DNA of 64,000 nucleotides from Bolinopsis microptera (taxonomy: Eukaryota; Ctenophora; Tentaculata; Lobata; Bolinopsidae), in the NCBI RefSeq assembly GCF_026151205.1, contig NC_087083.1, positions 744,001-808,000 on the forward strand, read 5' to 3'. This document shows positions 56,063 to 64,000 of this stretch, in pieces. Every line of letters begins with the position of its first letter. Within the stretch, counting starts at the first letter, position 1. Under the pieces are notes generated by a model. It worked only from the letters and a program-made list of their open reading frames with translations, searched no databases and was not told the DNA's origin. The position numbers and the translations under genes were made by a program.

Positions 56063-57187
56063 ATGAACACATCTGACGTCATCATCAGAGCACTCCCCCC
56101 TCGCTCGGACCTCTACAATCCCCACATTAAATCCTACCCAGACTACCCTGGTATGGCAACACCATTTACACCTCTCGACTTCTCACTCGGGTCCCTTCTC
56201 TTTGTCTGTGCTCTGGTCGGTATCCCTGGTAACATCTTCGGACTCTTCTACTTCAACTTTAAGACGCGCAGAGACAGGGTTACCTTGCTTTACATTGTTA
56301 TCTGCGGTGTGGACACTATGACATCCTTCAGCCACCTCCCGGTAGCTATAGCGCTGTTCCGAGGTAGAAAACCAGGGGTTTTTAACAACCATCTCTTCTG
56401 CGCCCTCTGGGAATCCCTCTACACAATCCTCCAGAAGACCTCTATATTCCTAGTCCTCCTCCTCAGTGTATCCCGTACCATAGCAATAGTGAAACCCTTC
56501 TATAAAATCCGGATTATCACCGTCATGTGCAGTTTGTTGGCGTACGTGTTTATCTTAATCCTGATTCCGGTGGTTCAGTACGTGGTAATCCCACTCCGGG
56601 GCGAGTTCAAGTACTCGTGGGATGGTGCTTACTGTTACTATAACTTTGAGATGAAGTTCGAGCATGCTGTTAATCTGGTGATGGTGGGGCTGCCTCCTAT
56701 TCTTACTTTTATCTCCTTTTTAGTGTCCATTATCAGGCTGACAGCGGATAGGAAGAAGGTAGGACCAGGAGCAAAGGCGAAAGAAACCCAGAAGTGGAAG
56801 TATCGAGCGAGTGTTACGATAGTGCTGTTCACCACGTTGTTCTTAGTGTGTAATCTCCCCCTTTTCATCAACATGTTACACAACATGACTACACGTTTCT
56901 TTGGGGTGGACTACCCCGGGGTATATTTCGGTACACGGTTCATGTACTGGTATTCTTGGCATGTGGCCAAGATGGAGAGTGTGGTGGTGAATGCGGCTCT
57001 CAATCCTGTGCTGTATTTCTGGAGGATGAGCAAGTTTAGGGTGTGGTGTGTGGATGTGGTTATATGTAGGGGTTTGAGGAAGGAGGAGGAGGGGAACAAA
57101 CCTGGTTTTACTCAGGTACAGACCTCGACGGTTTTTATGCCGGAGAAAGTGGAGTTAGAAAAAGTGTTGGAAAATGTTGAGAGTTAG
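56063..57187 (+). CDS. Class A (rhodopsin-like) G-protein-coupled receptor, orphan
   Basis: A single 374-codon coding exon, ATG in good context (AACCATGA). An N-terminus with an N-glycosylation site (N2-T-S) precedes seven membrane spans. TM1 has GIPGN (N57). TM2 carries D84. C113 before TM3 and C191 in the second extracellular loop can form the usual disulphide. TM3 ends S137-R138-T139 in place of D/E-R-Y. TM6 has C263-N-L-P266 in place of CWxP. TM7 ends with N314-P-V-L-Y318 (NPxxY-like), followed by a short C-tail with basic and acidic runs. The retained R138, P266 and N-P-x-x-Y support a folded receptor that couples to G proteins at the plasma membrane. The ligand is unknown. The many receptors of this style in cnidarians suggest a lineage-specific orphan family. 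Confidence 0.85.
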   Translation: MNTSDVIIRALPPRSDLYNPHIKSYPDYPGMATPFTPLDFSLGSLLFVCALVGIPGNIFGLFYFNFKTRRDRVTLLYIVICGVDTMTSFSHLPVAIALFRGRKPGVFNNHLFCALWESLYTILQKTSIFLVLLLSVSRTIAIVKPFYKIRIITVMCSLLAYVFILILIPVVQYVVIPLRGEFKYSWDGAYCYYNFEMKFEHAVNLVMVGLPPILTFISFLVSIIRLTADRKKVGPGAKAKETQKWKYRASVTIVLFTTLFLVCNLPLFINMLHNMTTRFFGVDYPGVYFGTRFMYWYSWHVAKMESVVVNAALNPVLYFWRMSKFRVWCVDVVICRGLRKEEEGNKPGFTQVQTSTVFMPEKVELEKVLENVES

Positions 57188-57189
57188 CA

Positions 57190-58031
57190 TGTGGTCAAAT
57201 TATCGGTTGAAGTGTTGTCGATTAAGCCAGTTTTATAGACGAGCTAGAGCTTTCAGTTATTATTGATCGTATTATTTTGGGATAAATCATAAATATAAAA
57301 TGTTTTAAATGGTCCTTAAAACTTTAAAAACAAGTTATTTCGTTCCTAATCTCGCTTAAATGACTTGAATGTACATCTACATGTTGAAGCGTGTAACAAT
57401 ATTAGAACTTGCTTACGACTGTAGACTTAAGACTGTATAAATAGTATTTATGAAATCTCTATGTTTATAGGGATATTGAATATTAATGAATAAAATTCAT
57501 CGAAAAAAGGACTTGTTTTGAAATTTGATACAAACTTGATTTTAACTCAAGCTTGAGTTAAAACTTTATTAACCCATGTTCCATAACAGCTAATGGTTCA
57601 TTTTGTTACTCAAAAATATATAACTTATAAGATGTGATTTAGACAAGCTGTTTTCTTAACATTATTAGATAATTATATAATAATGTATAATAATAACGTG
57701 CATTTTTCAACCCTTTTTATAACCCTAAAAGCCTCAACTAAAATCTGTAATTGAATCAATCTTGAAAAATATTATCAAAACGTCATAAAGATTGGGTTTT
57801 ATTTTTCTTATCTTTTAACTTTAACAAACAAGATAAATATAAAACCCCTGATAAAAATAAAATCATTCCCCTTTTCCCCGCGCCCCCCCCCCCCCCCCCC
57901 TCCCCCCGGGCCTCCACCCCCGCAACAGACCTATTAAATCTAAGAATGTACCAGTTGTACCTGCTGATGCCCCCCCCCCCCGGACCCCCCCCCCCCCCCC
58001 CCCCCCCCACCCCCTTTACTTAAACACATAC
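57190..58031. other. Intergenic region between convergent GPCR and VPS11
   Basis: AT-rich, then two C-runs (about 57883-57910 and 57970-58012) with homopolymers of 10 or more C. GTACCTGCTGATGCC at about 57957-57971 duplicates the 3' edge and donor of the last visible VPS11 exon (58030-58043). No exon for the rest of the VPS11 RING finger was found here. Confidence 0.5.
57489..57494 (+). terminator. Polyadenylation signal of the GPCR gene
   Basis: AATAAA about 300 bp after the stop codon is the first canonical signal on this strand. Confidence 0.5.
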
Positions 58032-61000
58032 CTGCTGATGCCAGGAATGTTTACAGAGGAGATGAACAGCAGGTAGGTTCAGTTTCTTCACACACTGAGT
58101 ACACTTGTTAGTTTGGAAGATTACTGGTTCTGTCTTTAGCTTCTTTATCTCTTCCCGCATTTTCTGGGCAAATAAGAAAGAATATTTAAGCTATAAAATA
58201 TTAAAAATGAAAAATAATCCAATCATTACCGAACCACTTTTAATCATTTCACGGTCGAAAATACGTCTCCCACCCACTCTGGTTAATTACTAATTTCTAA
58301 TTAAATTACTAATTACTCACAGTAGCTTCCTCAGAATATTTCTTGATCAGGATCTCATTCTCATTTGTCTGTTCTTCCTCTATCTGTATGTGTCGTGTTA
58401 TGTAGTTCATCAGCACTGATATGGGAGTTTTAGCGTTCTCTGATAACGCTTTTACCACCTGCAAAAAGGGAAACATTGGTTATTTTTTAGCTCATATTAT
58501 ATTACTACATACTCTATTAACAGTTTTTGACCGATTTGCACAGCAGATCGAAGCAAATTATGTACTATTTTTATTGTACAGTATTGCTGTGTAAATTTGA
58601 TTCTAATTATAATTCTAATTCTAATATCTGGGTATTTTAGATTTAGGAAAAATAACATTTTATAATTTAGTTATTATGCTTTTACTACCTGCGAAATCTT
58701 ACTATATATAAAGCGAGACGATATATATGGTTCCGTGCCATTTTACTGACACCACGGCATCAACTTTAACGCGAATTTCCGCAAAAACCGTAAAAGATAT
58801 ACAACTGAAGCTTTTTTGACTGGGTCAAATGCTTTAATGGCCTTCAAATCAGCATGAAAAAATAAAAAATTGGCCAAGGAATAGGAGTTTTAGAGCCTAA
58901 AATTTGGACCCCCAAGTGGTGTCAAAAACGCGAATTAAATAGGTACTAATTGTTTTAGTCTCTTGAGTATAAGTATTGACACCATTTTAGGGTTAGACGG
59001 GTTCCTGCTAGTAATAATAAATAGCAACAAAGCCAATCCTCAGTATTAAAAAATCGAAAGCGAAACCGTTGACCGATGAAACACTACATACATCGTTTAA
59101 TGTATTATATTATGTAATCAATTAGCAATCAATTAGCAATCAATTAGCGAACCATTAGAGGAGGAAGAAGGTTCTTCTGTTCGATGTACTGTAGGATCTC
59201 AGCCACGTGTTCTCTACTCTCCTCGTCCTCCCGAACTGCAAAATACCTGGACAAAACAATTAATAAATTGGGAAAATGTATTAATTAGTTTAATTAATTA
59301 ATTAATTAAATACGGTGAAATGTCAGTCACCCTTCTCTCCTCGTCCTCCCGAACTGCAAAATACCTGGAAAAAACAATAAAACTTAAATAAAAACGTATT
59401 CCTTATAATAATAACATTGTTATTATTTGATTTGATGTATTCCTCGGACAGGTAATAATAGCAAGTCATGCCAGATCCAGAATGAATCATTTCAATTCAA
59501 TTTAAATTAGCTAATTGACTATTGACAGCTGGTATTGCTAACCTGAGAGCTTGTACCCAGAGTGATGCCTCCTCAGTACCACGCCTCCAACACAGGTCCA
59601 TTATACTCCTGCAATAAGAGTGGGTAGAGAAGACAAAAACAGGAGAAGTAAATTTAAAGAAATATAATAAATACATAATATATAAATATAATCCGATATA
59701 ATACGGTTCAAACTAATAAAAAACATTTAAGGACAACAGGGCTCCTATTCTCAATATTTCGGTATGGTTATAGCTCAGATCATCACAAAAACTGTAATAC
59801 CTCGTGGTAAAAAAACAAGAAAGTGACTATCACGAAACTATCACGTGACTTAAGTATACACTAACTGAAGTATCACGAAACTAACTTGTACTCGTTGTCC
59901 TCACAGTAACAATCCAATACGTGTTGGTAAAGACCACGCTTCTCACAGAGTATAACAATACCAGGTTGGAGTCTGTACAGCTGCATTAGGAGCAGGGCGT
60001 GGTCAGGGTCATACCTGGTAATTAGCGGACAATTAGTGTGCAATTAGTGAGCAATTAGTTGCAGATTAGTGAGCAATTAGTTGCCGATTAGTGACCAATT
60101 ACTGACTTTTTACCCCATTAAGCTATTAAGTATAGACAGGTAATCGACTGTTTGGCCATCTCCTTTTTTAAATAGTCAGCAATTACCGAATTCACTAATT
60201 AACCAATTAACTAATCGACCAATCAACTAATTAACTAATTAACTAATTAACTAATTAACCTTAATTAACTAATTACCTAGCAGTGTCGTTCTGCAGCATC
60301 TCCACTACTTGTTCTGTTCTCTTCTCCCTACACTCTTCCTTCTGGGAATCTCTCAAGTACAGCTCCAGCAGCGCGTTATAAACTGAGGAAATTGGGAAAA
60401 TTAATTAATCAATTAATTAATTAATTAATTAATTAATTAATACATTGAAATGTCAGTCACCGGATCAGCCTACTCGGAACCAGTCAACTATCGGACCATC
60501 AAACTTCTAGAAATTTTCAAAAGGTGCCGAAAATTTGATTCCTGGTTGCTGCCGGATTTATATTCAACGTCTTAAAAACTGTTATTCTAGTTGAAGCAAC
60601 TCGGACCAATAAAGTCCCGAATTTAATGTCTTTCGGACCAACTTATTCGAGAAGTGCGTTATAAACTAAGGAAATTGGGGATCACAATATAGTTTATTGC
60701 AGTATTGGAATTTGGATATTATAATGTTTTAAATGTTACGCAGTTATGCTTCAATTTCAGCCCAGTTTCTGATAATCAACCCACTTGCTGAATATCAGTG
60801 TAATATTCACTAATAAAGTAATGCATAGCACAATATAACAAAACATTAATTAATAAGATCACCTTGAGAAGACGATTCAGGTTGTCTATCCACGATAGCT
60901 TCGAGAAACAGTATCAGACAGTCATTCCTGCAGGAGGATGGAATGTTACTGTTAGCTACAAAATACCACAGGGCACCTTAAAGTCAACCTCACTCTACCA

Positions 61001-63823
61001 TCAACATATTTTATCCTGATTTCATTCCACTAGTCAACCTTTCTTCACCTCGCTTTACCTCACTTTACCTCACAAATTAACCTCATTTAACCTCACCTGT
61101 TGTCAAAGAGAGGTATGAACTCCTCTGGTGGAGGTGGATCCTCAATCTCCCCACACAGCTGTACTAGTTAACCTATCTTTACCTCACTTTACCTCAATAA
61201 TTAACCTCATTTAACCTCACCTGTTAACAAAGAGAGGTATGAACTCCTGTCGTGGAGGTGGATCCTCAGTCTCCCCACACAGCTGTACTAGTTAACCTCT
61301 CTTTACCTCACTTTACCTCACTAAATAACCTCATCTAACCTCACCTGTTAACAAAGAGAGGTATGAACTCCTCTGGTGGAGGTGGATCCTCAGTCTCCCC
61401 ACACAGCTGTACCTTTCTTTACCTCACTTTACCTCAATAATTAACCTCATTTAACCTCATTCAACCTCACCTGTTAACAAAGAGAGGTATAAACTCCTCT
61501 GGTGGAGGTGGATCCTCAGTCTCCCCACACAGCTGTACTAGTTAACCTCTCTTTACCTCACTTTACCTCAATAATTAACCTCATTTAACCTCACCTGTTA
61601 ACAAAGAGAGGTATGAACTCCTCTGGTGGAGGTGGATCCTCAGTCTCCCCACACAGCTGTACTAGTTAACCTCTCTTTACCTCACTTAACCTCACTAATT
61701 AACCTCATTTAACCTCACCTGTTAACAAAGAGAGGTATGAACTCCTCTGGTGGAGGTGGATCCTCAGTCTCCCCACACAGCTGTACTAGTTAACCTCTCT
61801 TTACATCTCTTTACCTCACTTAACCTCACTAAATAACCTCATTTAACCTCACCTGTTAACAAAGAGAGGTATGAACTCCTCTGGTGGAGGTGGATCCTCA
61901 GTCTCCCCACACAGCTGTACTAGTTAACCTCTCTTTACCTCACTTTACCTCACTAAATAACCTCATTTAACCTCACCTGTTAACAAAGAGAGGTATGAAC
62001 TCCTCTGGTGGAGGTGGATCCTCAGTCTCCCCACACAGCTGTACTAGTTAACCTCTCTTTACCTCACTTAACCTCACTAAATAACCTCATTTAACCTCAC
62101 CTGTAAACAAAGAGAGGTATGAACTCCTCTGGTGGAGGTGGATCCTCAGTCTCCCCACACAGCTGTACTAGTTAACCTCTCTTTACCTCACTTAACCTCA
62201 CTAAATAACCTCATTTAACCTCACCTGTTAACAAAGAGAGGTATGAACTCCTCTGGTGGAGGTGGATCCTCAGTCTCCCCACACAGCTGTACTAGTTAAC
62301 CTCTCTTTACCTCACTTAACCTCACTAAATAACCTCATTTAACCTCACCTGTTAACAAAGAGAGGTATGAACTCCTCTGGTGGAGGTGGATCCTCAGTCT
62401 CCCCACACAGCTGTACTAGTTAACCTCTCTTTACCTCACTTAACCTCACTAAATAACCTCATTTAACCTCACCTGTTAACAAAGAGAGGTATGAACTCCT
62501 CTGGTGGAGGTGGATCCTCAGTCTCCCCACACAGCTGTACTAGTTAACCTCTCTTTACCTCACTTAACCTCACTAAATAACCTCATTTAACCTCACCTGT
62601 TAACAAAGAGAGGTATGAACTCCTCTGGTGGAGGTGGATCCTCAGTCTCCCCACACAGCTGTACTAGTTAACCTCTCTTTACCTCACTTAACCTCACTAA
62701 ATAACCTCATTTAACCTCACCTGTTAACAAAGAGAGGTATGAACTCCTCTGGTGGAGGTGGATCCTCAGTCTCCCCACACAGCTGTACTAGTTAACCTCT
62801 CTTTACCTCACTTAACCTCACTAAATAACCTCATTTAACCTCACCTGTTAACAAAGAGAGGTATGAACTCCTCTGGTGGAGGTGGATCCTCAGTCTCCCC
62901 ACACAGCTGTATTAGAAACTCTGTCATGTCCTCAGGAAGGTGGTCCATCAGCTGGGAGGACAAGTTTACCACAATTAGTGAGGTTAAGTGAGGTAAAGTT
63001 GGTCAATCAGGCTATTGTGCACACTGTGCAGCTAATCAGAGTGTAATCTTATTAATCAATTAAATCTGATTATTTAGAGTCTAATCTAGTACTAGATGTT
63101 AATTCTTTAAATTTACTAGATAACAGTTATTTTATAGACTATGCAAAAGATACTGCTGTTCATTGCAATATTCCCAAGTCAATCTAGCTTACTTACAGCC
63201 ATCAAATAGATTGAACAAATTATATGATTAACAATTACAATCAGTCGAACTTCAGCCTAATTCGACTACCATGCCTAGTATTAGAAGCAGATTATAACGT
63301 ACACAGCAAATTATACTTTTTTAACTTTTTAACATTTTAACTGTTTAACTTTAATTGCTTTTTTACCTGTTTTCCGAAGTTCTTAACGTTTTCCTTCTTC
63401 TTATCCAGGCTAGGTAACTCATTAATGTAATCAAGTGCAGTTCTGTAGTCCTGCTTATCTTCTATTTGTATGTGAACGTACCTGTCGGGTAAATAAGTGA
63501 TTAGCTAATTGGATAATTAGCTAATTGGATAATTGGATAATTGTATAATTGAAGAATTGACTGAGCAGAATTTGTATGTATCATAACAAAATGATAATTC
63601 GTCAATCATCATGATCTGATGATGATTGACGAATTTTCATATTGTTATGATACATTTCGGAAATTCTGTATGATTATTCAATAAAATCTCGTTTTTCTCT
63701 TGAAAATGTCGTTAAAACTTTACTTATGTTATATTACAAACTGAAGACTAGTAATTATCTTACCAATCGTATTGGTTGAACTTCTTGGCCAGGTAAGCAG
63801 CGTCATCAAAGTAAGTAGCTTGT
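58032..63823 (-). CDS. VPS11 homologue (HOPS/CORVET subunit), C-terminal ten exons
   Basis: Exons in transcript order, all with AG acceptors and GT donors and consistent phases: 63764-63823, 63367-63481, 62845-62951, 60863-60927, 60277-60382, 59886-60014, 59543-59608, 59153-59246, 58321-58458, 58032-58163. The encoded residues follow VPS11: FNQYDWYVHIQIEDKQDY, LMDHLPEDMTEF, EEFIPLF, YNALLELYLRD, YDPDHALLLMQLY, WVQALRYFAVRED, EQKNLLPPLMVVKALSEN, then a coiled-coil and the first half of a RING-H2 (KCTQCVKKLNLPAVHLLCKH). VPS11 is the scaffold core of the HOPS and CORVET complexes that tether endosomes and lysosomes. The visible part is the alpha-solenoid plus half the RING. The N-terminal propeller lies beyond the window. 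The second half of the RING is missing from the visible exons. Intron 3 contains an array of partial exon-3 copies. Confidence 0.9.
59335..59370 (-). repeat. Partial duplicate of VPS11 exon 8 acceptor edge
   Basis: CTCTCCTCGTCCTCCCGAAC followed by TGCAAAATACCTGGA repeats 59217-59252, which holds the first ~30 bases of exon 8 and its 3' splice site. The copy is about 118 bp upstream in the gene, giving a second possible acceptor. It lacks the rest of the exon and any donor. Confidence 0.85.
60650..60682 (-). repeat. Partial duplicate of VPS11 exon 5 acceptor edge
   Basis: GTGCGTTATAAACTAAGGAA followed by ATTGGGG resembles 60372-60396 (GCGCGTTATAAACTGAGGAA then ATTGGG), the acceptor edge of exon 5. 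A changed base turns the acceptor AG (CTG on this strand) into CTA, so this copy should not splice. Confidence 0.7.
61096..62840 (-). repeat. Tandem array of 14 truncated VPS11 exon-3 copies
   Basis: Copies start (donor edge) near 61096, 61219, 61344, 61467, 61593, 61717, 61850, 61974, 62098, 62222, 62346, 62470, 62594 and 62718. The true exon edge follows at 62845. The last eight are spaced exactly 124 bp apart. Each holds 62 bases identical or nearly identical to the 3' part of exon 3 (encoding LCGETEDPPPPEEFIPLFVN) plus a spacer of about 62 bases (TTAACCTCATTTAACCTCAC type). Each copy keeps a donor (AACAG|GTGAGG) and an acceptor-like TTAACTAGTACAG before CTGTGTGGGG. The copy farthest from exon 3 is most diverged. 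Confidence 0.95.
62990..63365. other. VPS11 intron 2
   Basis: AT-rich intron between exons 2 and 3. It begins GTAAAAAAGC after exon 2 and holds no other feature. Confidence 0.7.
63490..63660. repeat. VPS11 intron 1 with perfect inverted repeat
   Basis: GATAATTGGATAATTG-type short repeats at 63500-63550 are followed by GTATCATAACAAAATGATAA TTCGTCAATCATC and, inverted, GATGATTGACGAATTTTCAT ATTGTTATGATAC (about 63576-63652). This gives a long hairpin in the intron. It may be a tiny foldback element. Confidence 0.6.
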
Positions 63824-63844
63824 CTGCAAACCTTAGCAGGGTAC

Positions 63845-63945
63845 AATATTACATTACTTACAATATTACATTACTTACAATATTACATTACTTACAATAT
63901 TACATTACTTACAATATTACATTACTTACAATATTACATTACTTA
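63845..63945 (+). repeat. 18-bp tandem repeat (ACAATATTACATTACTT)n
   Basis: About six near-perfect copies just upstream of the first visible VPS11 exon. The ORF through it is a composition artefact. Confidence 0.9.
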
Positions 63946-64000
63946 ATTATTATAATATTGAATAGGTAAATTAACTATATAATTAACTGTATATTGTGCG

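Noticed and set aside
1-64000. CRISPR arrays or bacterial operons
   Set aside because: The repeats are direct tandem satellites without unique spacers, and the genes are spliced animal genes and retroelements.

Overview
The window is AT-rich metazoan nuclear DNA, most likely from a marine invertebrate. A cnidarian-like animal is my best guess, with low confidence. The evidence is spliced genes with GT/AG introns, a recognisable VPS11 orthologue, an apparently single-coding-exon class A GPCR, several classes of non-LTR retrotransposon, Penelope-like elements, MITEs and many mini- and microsatellites. There is no sign of bacterial gene organisation.

Layout. 1-5.7 kb: short repeats and unassigned sequence. 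5.7-13.5 kb: a 56-bp minisatellite, then a 43-bp minisatellite interrupted by a 4.6-kb palindrome. The two palindrome arms are decayed, head-to-head copies of a Penelope-like retroelement (RT plus GIY-YIG endonuclease). 13.5-22.5 kb: unassigned sequence with two decayed LINE fragments, a 500-bp polypurine G-rich tract and a 548-bp MITE with clear terminal inverted repeats. 22.6-23.7 kb: a likely two-exon gene for an unknown multi-pass membrane protein, with a 9-bp minisatellite in its intron. 24.95-31.3 kb: a long CR1/L2-like LINE on the minus strand. Its ORF2 carries a ~370-bp hexanucleotide array coding (Lys-Asp)n, and its ORF1 is split by a second, plus-strand LINE flanked by a perfect 10-bp target-site duplication. 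31.5-41 kb: a candidate orphan exon, a tRNA-derived SINE-like sequence, three tandem ~780-bp repeats and a small foldback element. 42.6-49.7 kb: decayed LINEs. 52.1-54.7 kb: an intact 859-codon ORF of a LINE with a restriction-like endonuclease.

56-63.9 kb is the main host-gene region: a rhodopsin-class GPCR (plus strand) tail-to-tail with VPS11 (minus strand, 10 exons visible, N-terminal part off the window). VPS11 is a core subunit of the HOPS/CORVET tethering complexes. Its intron 3 holds 14 tandem copies of the 3' half of the preceding exon, each with its own acceptor-like and donor-like splice sites. This is the most striking structure in the window. The exon for the second half of the VPS11 RING finger was not found.

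No operon-like cooperation is expected. The host genes (membrane protein, GPCR, VPS11) are separate transcription units in a transposon-rich landscape. The satellites and the Penelope palindrome have unusually heterogeneous indels between copies, so either long decay or consensus error from noisy long reads is possible there.
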